Program-made: the position numbers and the translations under genes
Notes under the pieces: model-generated
Seen by the model: the letters and a program-made list of their open reading frames with translations, nothing else
The model's database searches: none
Told to the model about the DNA's origin: nothing
Shown: positions 7,083-14,300 of the stretch, one piece after another
Numbering within the stretch: the stretch's first letter is position 1
Layout: each line of letters begins with the position of its first letter
Source: a virus
DNA length: 21,091 nucleotides
Direction: 5' to 3' (one strand)
IMG/VR virus record: IMGVR_UViG_3300008117_000417
Coordinates: 1-21,091 of that record

Positions 7083-8084
7083 TTAATTTTTGTTTGTGTT
7101 TCGTTTTTCTTTTCTAGTTAATTTCATGAATGGTTTTAGGAAGTTTACCCAAGCCTCATCATTTTTGGGTAGGTAATTAAAAAGACCGTCTTCCATCATC
7201 AGTCTCATTAAATTCTTATATCCTCTATCGGTGGGGTCAATTGTATCGGTGTGGATTTGTTCTACAAGTTGTTTTCCTTCGTCCGTAATTAACGGATTGG
7301 TAAGGTCAACTATTTTAGAGTTTGTTGTATAAAACTCTTCTCCAAGTATACCGCTTTTAGTCCGTCCTGTCAAAATATTTGATAGGCTTTTTGGTGATTT
7401 TGGATGCATGTTTTTTCGGGCATAATCTAAAATTTCGTCGATTGTGCAGGTTTTTTCGAGCATAACCGGAAAAAGTTTCACCAAAGTTTTTTCCCCCAAC
7501 CCTTCAATACCATCAATATTGTCTGATTTGTCTCCAGTGAAAATTTTACACACGGTTACATTCTGATGAGGAATGTCCACCTTGTTAATAGAAATCTTGT
7601 CACCGTTTTTAAAATATTGTTTGTGAACTGGAGAATAAATTGTTACACGTTCGGAAATGAGTTGGGTCAGGTCTTTGTCCGCAGAGAATATAATGATGTT
7701 TTCTTGTGTTGCAATTTTACAATAGTAGGCAATAAGGTCGTCAGCCTCGTTATTCATCATCTCGACCTGTCGCACGAATACCTCCTCCAAATACGTCTTT
7801 ACTCTTGCCTTTTGTTGCAAGTAAGACTCGTATTTGTAATCATTCATATCCTGTCTTCGGTTTCCCTTATATTGAGGATATATACTTTTTCTAATTGAGG
7901 AATTGGAATCTCCGTCCCAAAATACAACTACTTTATCGTGGTTGTGTTCATCCAAGAATCTGCGAAGAGTATTAATAAAATGATAAACACCACCAACGTG
8001 AGCCCCATCATTATAAAGTTCTTTAACACCGTGAAAGCCAATCTTAAAAAGGTTATCACCATCTACTAATAAAGTTTTAGACAC
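7083..8084 (-). CDS. rnh: RNase H / FEN-family 5'-3' exonuclease (T4 rnh-like)
   Basis: This 333-aa flap nuclease, close in length to T4 RNase H (305 aa), should remove RNA primers and flaps from lagging-strand fragments. The metal-binding acidic residues are all visible: D8 and D10 in LLVDGDN, D57 in VFWDGDS followed by the arch segment SIRKSIYPQYKGNR, E113/D115/D116 in NNEADDLIAYY, D136/D138 in FSADKDL, and D185/D188 in the helix-3-turn-helix TGDKSDNIDGIEGLGEKT. The start is a GTG at 8082-8084: the frame is closed by a TAA four codons upstream and no in-frame ATG fits. An out-of-frame ATG overlaps the GTG (ATGTG) and opens a 6-codon ORF. The gene follows uvsX by 20 bases and precedes the 150-aa gene by 4. 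The C-terminus is basic (RKEKRNTNKN). Confidence 0.93.
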   Translation of the reverse strand: MSKTLLVDGDNLFKIGFHGVKELYNDGAHVGGVYHFINTLRRFLDEHNHDKVVVFWDGDSNSSIRKSIYPQYKGNRRQDMNDYKYESYLQQKARVKTYLEEVFVRQVEMMNNEADDLIAYYCKIATQENIIIFSADKDLTQLISERVTIYSPVHKQYFKNGDKISINKVDIPHQNVTVCKIFTGDKSDNIDGIEGLGEKTLVKLFPVMLEKTCTIDEILDYARKNMHPKSPKSLSNILTGRTKSGILGEEFYTTNSKIVDLTNPLITDEGKQLVEQIHTDTIDPTDRGYKNLMRLMMEDGLFNYLPKNDEAWVNFLKPFMKLTRKEKRNTNKN

Positions 8085-8104
8085 ATAGTTTATTTAAAGG
8101 GTTA

Positions 8105-9133
8105 CTAATCTTCTCTCTCTTCTTTTAAATCGAAATCACCATCCGCTCCGATGATATCTTTCCAATATTCGGCGTATTCCTTTTTGTATTTTTCAATCGA
8201 AGCCTTTTCTTCGGAAGCTTCTTTTCCAGCTAAGAACCCGTGTGGGGTAACGATAATTCTACCGTCATCAAATCCTAAACCGTTGATATGATTTTTCAAT
8301 ACAGATACCTTACTTCTAACTGCAAACTTTACAGAACGTTTGTCTTTGGTCGCGGTAATCTTAGTTGTTCCCGCACCTTTTTGATTACCAAATAAGAACA
8401 CCAATGATGAGTTTAACCATACAGCGTTTCCACCTTTAGCCATAATTTTGGGTTGACCGAATGGATTGTCAGGTAATTCAACCCAAGGTTGGTTGATAAT
8501 AATTAAAGTGTTTTCCCATTTAGAATCTGCCTTTCTTGAACCTGAAATTCTTTGGTTGATACCCATACCAATTTTGTCTGACAATACAGAGGCGTTATGT
8601 TGTTTACCACCTTTACCATCAAAGGTCATTTTACAAGGCACAGAACCCACAGAATCCCATATAAAACATAAGCTTGGTGATTGTGGTCCATCTTCATCTT
8701 CGTAGTCTAATTCACCCTTTTCCTGAGCATCCAACAATGAATTGATGTAGTCTGTAATTTGTTCAATATAACTGAAGTTATTGTTGAAGATGAAAAATCC
8801 ACCCCAATCCATTTCACCTGTTTCTTCATCTACCACTTCCTCACATTCAAAACCCATAAGTTTTGCGTGGTCAAACGACCACTTTTGTTCTGTGATGATG
8901 AACACAGGTAATATCTTTTTCTTTTGACAATCAACAGCCGCCTTAATTGCCGCAGTTGTTTTACCTGTATCTGAGTGACCCAAGAACATATTCAAGTGTC
9001 CGATTGCAGGTCCAGGAAGACCCACAGCATCTAAGAAATCTCCACCTAAGTCAAGAAATCTTTGAGGCTTATATTTTGCTGAAGTTGAAAACTTCTCTTT
9101 AACTTTATTAAAGTTGTTCTTCTTGATTGCCAT
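8105..9133 (-). CDS. uvsX: UvsX-type RecA-like recombinase
   Basis: This 342-aa strand-exchange ATPase would drive recombination-dependent replication and repair on gp32-coated single strands. The Walker A motif is GHSDTGKTT at 52-60. TEQ at 81-83 is in the position of the catalytic glutamate, and Walker B is CFIWDSVGS with Asp160. The disordered L1/L2 regions follow (MTFDGKGGKQHNASVLSDKI and beyond), then IIINQPW with Asn214/Gln215 as the nucleotide-sensing turn. The C-terminus (SIEKYKKEYAEYWKDIIG, then FDLKEERED) is acidic, as in RecA/UvsX tails. The length compares with ~390 aa for T4 UvsX. It starts at ATG 9131-9133 inside the last codons of the 102-aa gene (26-base overlap), indicating coupled translation. 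The RNase H gene follows 20 bases downstream. Confidence 0.93.
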   Translation of the reverse strand: MAIKKNNFNKVKEKFSTSAKYKPQRFLDLGGDFLDAVGLPGPAIGHLNMFLGHSDTGKTTAAIKAAVDCQKKKILPVFIITEQKWSFDHAKLMGFECEEVVDEETGEMDWGGFFIFNNNFSYIEQITDYINSLLDAQEKGELDYEDEDGPQSPSLCFIWDSVGSVPCKMTFDGKGGKQHNASVLSDKIGMGINQRISGSRKADSKWENTLIIINQPWVELPDNPFGQPKIMAKGGNAVWLNSSLVFLFGNQKGAGTTKITATKDKRSVKFAVRSKVSVLKNHINGLGFDDGRIIVTPHGFLAGKEASEEKASIEKYKKEYAEYWKDIIGADGDFDLKEERED

Positions 9134-9416
9134 TTTCTATTCTTTTAATGTTTGGTAATTTGTTTTCTTTCGGTCTTTTGTAGAAGATACTATCTTCTTC
9201 ATATAACGTGCCAATTTCCTCTTCGTGGAAAGTCACTAATCTAATGTGTAATTCCCCATCTTCATCCTCTTCTTTCAACATACCAAAGAGAACGGTATCA
9301 CCAACTTGTTTACTTCTACCTGAGAAGTAATTTTTATCTTTTAATTGACTTAATATCTCGTAAGACAATACTTTATTATCTCTCGATTGTATTTCAATTT
9401 CTTCTTTGAATGTCAT
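9108..9416 (-). CDS. Small acidic hypothetical protein overlapping uvsX
   Basis: I do not recognise this 102-aa protein. It starts at ATG 9414-9416, right behind the T run of the gp32 terminator, and its last 26 bases overlap the uvsX start. The sequence is charged and mostly beta-like in the middle: KQVGDTVLFGMLKEEDEDGE then LHIRLVTFHEEEIGTLYEED. The N-terminal helix is FKEEIEIQSRDNKVLSYEIL. No catalytic motif, membrane segment or signal peptide is visible. The position between gp32 and uvsX would suit a recombination mediator such as UvsY, which bridges those two proteins in T4, but the sequence does not resemble UvsY that I can see, so this is only a positional guess. The tight overlap makes it a real gene. 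Confidence 0.8.
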   Translation of the reverse strand: MTFKEEIEIQSRDNKVLSYEILSQLKDKNYFSGRSKQVGDTVLFGMLKEEDEDGELHIRLVTFHEEEIGTLYEEDSIFYKRPKENKLPNIKRIENGNQEEQL

Positions 9417-9420
9417 ATGA

Positions 9421-9449
9421 AAAAAATAAGGGTGGCTTTCACCACCCTT
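9421..9449 (-). terminator. Rho-independent terminator after gp32
   Basis: On the minus strand AAGGGTGG pairs with CCACCCTT (8 bp) around the loop TGAAAG, followed by A and then seven T. It begins 10 bases after the gp32 stop codon. The T run ends only about 3 bases before the start codon of the 102-aa gene, leaving no room for a promoter between them. Downstream expression therefore needs read-through or a promoter inside gp32. Confidence 0.85.
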
Positions 9450-9459
9450 GGTTATAAAA

Positions 9460-10314
9460 TTAGAATGGTAAATCAGTATCTACCTCCGCATCTGCCTGTG
9501 GGTCAGCAACCTTTTCTTTAGGTTTACTTCCACCAACTGTTGTTGTTTCAACTGATGAATCACCATAAACATATCCACCTTTTTCACTATCCCATTTTGG
9601 AGTCTCTCCACGAGCGATAGCCTCAAGGTATTCTACAGGTTTTTTAGAATAAACATCTGTCCAACTTAACTCGTCGTTAACCCAAGCATTTGCTTGTTCT
9701 TTTTCTTCATGAACAGGAGTTGGGTCATCATACATAATTGTAGATACACTTGTATACTCCTTACCTGCTGGTGTTTTAGATTTGGTCAACTCGATGATAA
9801 GGTCACGACCTTTTTCAGGGTCAGTGATATCACCTTTGTTTCTCCAAATTGGAATGATTTTATCCAAGATACCATCATTCTTATAGTTGTGTTTAAATCT
9901 CCAAAACTTTGGACCATCTTCTTCATGGTCTCTATCAATCACTTTTACGATATAGAATTTACGAGACTTATATTGTTTCGCCAATTCTTTATCAGATTCT
10001 TTACCTGTTGACATCAACTCTTCGTAAACCTCGTTTAAAGGCGAACGTTCGTTGTCATTTTTTCCTGGGTCATAGAACTTTTGCCATTGACCACCAACTT
10101 GGATTTCGTGATACCAAGCTTCTTTAAATGGTGATGAACCATCTTGAGTAGGAAGAATTCTTACTCTTCTTTGTCCTGATTTCTCTTTATCACCAAGGAT
10201 TAAAGCGAAATACTTTTTCATTCTTTCGTCTTGCGACATTTTACTTTGGGCCCCGCCCCCTGATTGTTGTGATTTCTCATACTGTGCCAATACGGCGTCT
10301 AATACATTACTCAT
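9460..10314 (-). CDS. gp32: Single-stranded-DNA-binding protein, gp32 type
   Basis: This 284-aa protein (T4 gp32 is 301 aa) should coat single-stranded DNA at forks and organise UvsX and the helicase. The OB-fold core is recognisable: RRVRILPTQDGSSPFKEAWY then HEIQVGGQWQKFYDPGK at ~49-84, which lines up with T4 'VRFLPSKNDEQAPF..LVNHGFKKNGKWY', followed by SRKFYIVKVIDRDHEEDGPK and FWRFKHNYKNDGILDKIIPI. His69 aligns with the T4 zinc-ligand His, but the protein has no cysteine at all, so the zinc module is lost. The N-terminal ~30 residues are a flexible basic/polar segment; the C-terminal ~60 are low-complexity and acidic, ending in DTDLPF, like the DDDIPF tip of bacterial SSB. It is flanked by terminators on both sides and has its own candidate promoter, as expected for a protein needed in large amounts. 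Confidence 0.9.
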   Translation of the reverse strand: MSNVLDAVLAQYEKSQQSGGGAQSKMSQDERMKKYFALILGDKEKSGQRRVRILPTQDGSSPFKEAWYHEIQVGGQWQKFYDPGKNDNERSPLNEVYEELMSTGKESDKELAKQYKSRKFYIVKVIDRDHEEDGPKFWRFKHNYKNDGILDKIIPIWRNKGDITDPEKGRDLIIELTKSKTPAGKEYTSVSTIMYDDPTPVHEEKEQANAWVNDELSWTDVYSKKPVEYLEAIARGETPKWDSEKGGYVYGDSSVETTTVGGSKPKEKVADPQADAEVDTDLPF

Positions 10315-10345
10315 TTTTTAAATAATTAAAGTGTTTAAATTGAAT

Positions 10346-10355
10346 TATAAATATA
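10346..10355 (-). promoter_or_regulatory. Candidate promoter of gp32 (TATATTTATA)
   Basis: The minus strand reads TATATTTATA 31 bases before the gp32 ATG. A TTTG lies 20 bases upstream (TTTGACATC), so the pair resembles the Bacteroidota promoter pattern TTTG-N19/20-TAnnTTTG with one mismatch in the -7 box. It sits just after the terminator of the preceding gene. This is the best-formed member of the set of similar elements. Confidence 0.5.
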
Positions 10356-10380
10356 GTTGAAAGTAGTGCTGATGTCAAAT

Positions 10381-10406
10381 AAAAAAGGTCATCTTTCGAT
10401 GACCTT
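10381..10406 (-). terminator. Rho-independent terminator after the 221-aa gene
   Basis: On the minus strand AAGGTCATC pairs with GATGACCTT (9 bp) around a GAAA tetraloop, followed by TTTTATTTG. It starts 8 bases after the stop codon of the 221-aa gene and isolates it from gp32. Confidence 0.9.
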
Positions 10407-10414
10407 CTTAAAAT

Positions 10415-11080
10415 TTAAACCAAGTCTTCACCTGGTTGGAACGAATTCCTAATATCACTTGGATTGATGTCCTCGACTTCGTCTGAAGTTAAAACATAAT
10501 CTTTTTTTCCTGTTTTTTCCATCTCGATTTTTTTGTCATCAAAGAAATCTGATAACTTTTGGTTGAAAGGATATGAGTCGTAAGTTCTTAATTCTAACTT
10601 TTCTTGTGGAGTCTTCTCTCTATACTTTTCGATTTTGTTTTCAATAGTGTTGAGTTTGTTCATCAGAGCATCCATTTCAGATAGTTTCGCTTCTAACTTT
10701 GAAATTTGACCAAAAAGGTTGTTGAAATAATCATCTTGTTTTTGTTCGATGTTTTTTTGAGAATCAACTAAGTCAGTTATTTCTAACTCCTCTGTGCCAC
10801 CTTCTTCATCACCTTCGGTAGAATTACCTTCATCGTCGATTACCTCAACGTCTGGGTCATTTTCCACATCGATTTTTTCAGGTGTTGCCGGTGCCGCTGG
10901 AGCTGCCGGAGCTTCAGGCGCCGCAGGGGCTCCTTCACCCGCACCTGTTGGTGGGATTGCTGCAGTCACTTCATCAGCCACAGCATCTGTTGGTGGTAAT
11001 GGAGCTTCTTGCTCATTAATGTATTTGTTGATACTCTTGTATCTTTGAATTTCACTTAGAATTTTTTTGTCTAAACTCAT
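10415..11080 (-). CDS. Hypothetical acidic coiled-coil protein with Pro/Ala-rich segment
   Basis: I do not recognise this 221-aa protein. It starts at ATG 11078-11080, 4 bases after the 74-aa gene. Residues 1-25 form a short helix (KKILSEIQRYKSINKYINEQ). Residues ~26-68 are a Pro/Ala/Gly-rich linker with repeated APAAPEAPAAPAAPATP. Residues ~69-105 are strongly acidic (DVEVIDDEGNSTEGDEEGG). Residues ~110-155 form a predicted coiled coil (QISKLEAKLSEMDALMNKLN, then TIENKIEKY). The C-terminal ~60 residues are mixed, with SYPFNQKLSDFFDDKK and DEVEDINPSDIRNSF. No signal peptide or enzyme motif is visible. The layout of helix, acidic region and coiled coil would suit a scaffolding, core or accessory virion protein, but this is only inference. 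It ends at a strong terminator. Confidence 0.8.
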   Translation of the reverse strand: MSLDKKILSEIQRYKSINKYINEQEAPLPPTDAVADEVTAAIPPTGAGEGAPAAPEAPAAPAAPATPEKIDVENDPDVEVIDDEGNSTEGDEEGGTEELEITDLVDSQKNIEQKQDDYFNNLFGQISKLEAKLSEMDALMNKLNTIENKIEKYREKTPQEKLELRTYDSYPFNQKLSDFFDDKKIEMEKTGKKDYVLTSDEVEDINPSDIRNSFQPGEDLV

Positions 11081-11084
11081 TTTA

Positions 11085-11309
11085 TTATCCGTTTAATAAT
11101 TGTTTTATTCCGTGTGCGGTTTCTACTTTAACTTTTCTGTTGGTGTAAACTTGATGTCCCGCTCTTTCAATCAAACCATCTTTTTCTCTGACAACATAAC
11201 ATTCGCCTGTGTCTAAATCACAAACTTCTTTTGTTCCGTTACCGTTGTCTTGCTCAGAAAATCTAACTGATTTTCCAAGGTAGTTGTCTAGGGCTGTTTT
11301 AATGTTCAT
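11085..11309 (-). CDS. Small hypothetical protein
   Basis: I do not recognise this 74-aa protein (MNIKTALDNYLGKSVRFSEQ...). It is hydrophilic with two cysteines in a CDLDTGECYVV stretch (residues ~30-40) and a probable small beta-sheet (YVVREKDGLIERAGHQVYTN). It starts at ATG 11307-11309, 46 bases after the stop of the giant hub-like gene, and is followed after 4 bases by the 221-aa gene, so the two form a small operon ended by the 10381-10406 terminator. A TATATTTATA element lies 15 bases before the ATG. A reading frame this short could be questioned, but the spacing to both neighbours and the upstream element support it. Confidence 0.7.
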   Translation of the reverse strand: MNIKTALDNYLGKSVRFSEQDNGNGTKEVCDLDTGECYVVREKDGLIERAGHQVYTNRKVKVETAHGIKQLLNG

Positions 11310-11324
11310 AAAAATTATGTTTAT

Positions 11325-11334
11325 TATAAATATA
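11325..11334 (-). promoter_or_regulatory. Candidate promoter element TATATTTATA before the 74-aa gene
   Basis: The minus strand reads TATATTTATA 15 bases before the ATG, within a 46-base gap. It has the same ten bases as the element before gp32. A TTG lies about 17 bases upstream, a poor match to the -33 TTTG box. No terminator is visible after the preceding giant gene, so read-through from it is also possible. Confidence 0.4.
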
Positions 11335-11355
11335 ATGAAATAGTTAAATTACAAT

Positions 11356-14300
11356 TTAGACGTATGTCAGTGGTGGTGTTAGTGTTATTATACTATATTG
11401 ATTATTTGGTTGTAGATTATTACTACTTGTCATCGTTATGTTATATCGGACACCAGGAATCGCATTGGCTATGGTCGGAACCGAGAATTTAAGTTTGGTG
11501 CTTCCTATAATTTGAATAGACCTTATATCTACAGCAACTCCATCAACAAATATTTCTCTAACAAACTCAAGGTTCGTTCCGTTAACCGTTATGATTGTTC
11601 CTGTGGACGCTGTTAATGGTGAGTATGAAGATACGGTTGTTGGTGGACATGTTGGTGTTGGAGCCGGTGTATTTCCTTGACTTTGTGGTTCTTGTGGTTT
11701 TTGTTGTTCTTCCACAACTACAGCTCCTCTTAATCCATTTTGAGCGGCACTCAAACCAGCAGCTATAAACAAATCACCAATGTCTTTATACCTTTGTTTG
11801 TCTTTCTCATATTCCTCTGATGACATACTATCAACTGGGAACGATGTCACATAATATTTCAAAATACCTCCTTGGTCTTGAATTTCATTAATTCTACTTC
11901 CAATAACATTTTTCATAAATGTGAGATATGAGTCAAGACTTTTAAATCTTGCTGCCGGTAGTTGCTTAAGACCACCAAGAGTTCTTGTGTTGACACAAAA
12001 GAAAGAATTTTGAATAAAATTTTCGGTCTGTGAGTAATTGTCCTTATCCAAAGTAATAAGACCGTAGTTATAATCCCAACTTGAAAACTGACCTGTATCT
12101 GAAAGGCTCTTACCGTAAGCCCTAACATAACTAATCATATAGATTATAGTTTGTAATGCAACATTATTAGGTGCTGATGCCTTGATAGCATCTGCAAAGT
12201 CTTTCTGACTTATGGTTGTTTGTGAAACACCAGTTGTTACCCATGAAATGTAAGAAGAATCCAAATTAGCGCTACATGAGTTTTGAGCAGCTAAAGAATT
12301 TTCATCAGCATCTTGAACGACGTTGTTCGCAGTCGCTTGAGTTGTTGTTCCTTGTGTCGTTGGTTGGTCTGTTTTATTAACAACTAACGCCTCAATTTTA
12401 GTAAGAAGATTTTGATTTATAGACTGAATGAAGTTATCTATTGGTGGTAAATCATATACCCCTTGTCTAACTCCTTCAAACTCAGTGATGAAATTTCCCG
12501 CACTAATTGTATGAGAAACACTTGTAATCATGTATGGACCGTTAAACATTGGAACGTGTCTCAAATTGAAATACATTGTAGGTTGAATTAGAGCATTTCC
12601 TAATGCGGTGACAGAACAGGTATAACTTCTACCCTTATAGTAATTGTATAAACTGGCGTTTTGGTTTCCTACGGTTCTTGTGTTTGTTTGATTAGCCATT
12701 TCAAGAACTGATTGAATTGACTCTGAAGTTGCTTTTCCGTTGTCTTGACCAACACTAAACGATGAGAATATGTTTTGATTTCTTATTCCAATATCAACGT
12801 TAAATCCAACACACTTGTTTGAAATCGCGTAGTCAGTTTTTCCTAGTTGGTCCTCCAATAAAGGAACCTCACTACTTCTTCTAAACTCAAAAGAGTCATC
12901 TCCATATCCTGAAACAATATTCGGTAATTTTAGGTGACCTGAAGGCTTACCAACATAGAAACAAACCATCTTAGGTCCAGACTTTCTATAATCTACATTT
13001 CTAAAAGTTCCCCACAAATTATCAGCAAACTCCAATGAACCCTCAGGACTTGGGACCGTCAATCCATCTACATCTTGGACATTATAAAAGTTGACATATG
13101 CAGGAAGTGGCATAACCGTGAAATTATTTTTCATCAGAATTCCACTTATCAAGGTGTAGACAGACATCCCCTCGTTGAGATAGTTCTTGTTCAACATATT
13201 TTTTATGTCAAATATGTCCAATATAATAGTATCACCAATATTTCTTGAAGCTCTATCCAAAAATAAAATGTCTTCGAAAAGCGTTTTAGTTTTGTAGTCA
13301 GAACCAGCAATCCACTTGTCGTTCAATGTTTTGAAAACCTCATATGTTTCGACCTTACCCTGCATACTTTGAATCTGTGAATTAATTGTTGCTTCGGTTG
13401 GTTCTGAAACATTAGGTAATCCGGCTTTAAAACCAGCAATAACTTGGTTTAACAATAAATCTTGATAAGTGTTGAGACCATTCAAATAGGTATTCAATTG
13501 ACCTTTGAAAGTCGAGGCATTTAAACTTGGGTTAAGAAGTTTTTGTGTTGCATACATCTTAATTAGTTTCGAACACAAAACGATGTTTTCAGTCGTAAAT
13601 CCAATATTATTATCCGGAAAAAAATCTGTAATGTAAGAACCATTATCTTTGTATTCTAATTCTCGTATCGTTGAAAAACCAACCTCTTTCTCAAGTGCTC
13701 TCCATTCATTTGGATATCTCTGTCTCGATTGGGCTAAGGTAACGTTTCCACCTCTTGTGGGGACGCTGTTCAAAACATATGGTGTGAATCTGATTGGACT
13801 AACAACTCTTTGAACTGAATTCTGATAACTCACATAAGAATCGAATATTCTTCTACTATAATTTGAAGGATTACCGTTTCTCAAGACTACATCATATTGC
13901 ATGAACCCTTTAATTTGTGAATTGAAATTGTCAAATTGTTTTGTAATTGTATCTTGAAAAAGTATTTCAACTTTGTTGGGTGGGTTGCCGCTCGGAATAG
14001 TTGGAAATACTGTCATTGTGCTTCTCATAAAACTTTGGAAATTTCTGAAATTTGAATCCATCTGAATAACAGTCGAATCTATCGAAGCTTGATTTATTCT
14101 ATAAGATACATTTGTAATTGGTTTACAATAATTCAAAAATTCTTGTTCCATTAAGTTCAATGTCTTAGCATCAAAAACAGCAAATATTTCTTCAATTTTA
14201 CTATATCCTGAAATAGAATTTAGAAGCATCGGAGATACCGCATCTTTAGCTGGAATATAAGTAATATACTCGTTATAAAGTGGTTTTTTTATTTCATCTG

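Noticed and set aside
9694-10011. Plus-strand 105-aa Phe-rich ORF inside gp32
   Set aside because: The Phe/Ile richness is the mirror of Lys/Glu/Asp-rich gp32 codons, not a membrane protein.
10794-11048. Plus-strand 84-aa Ala/Gly/Ser-rich ORF
   Set aside because: It is the antisense image of the Pro/Ala-rich segment of the 221-aa gene; its composition follows from that repeat.
10415-11080. Shared N-terminal pattern between the 221-aa protein (ILSEIQRY...YI) and NrdJ (ILSEITVY...YI)
   Set aside because: Short helical similarity only; in NrdJ this segment is part of the normal family N-terminus, so common origin is not supported.
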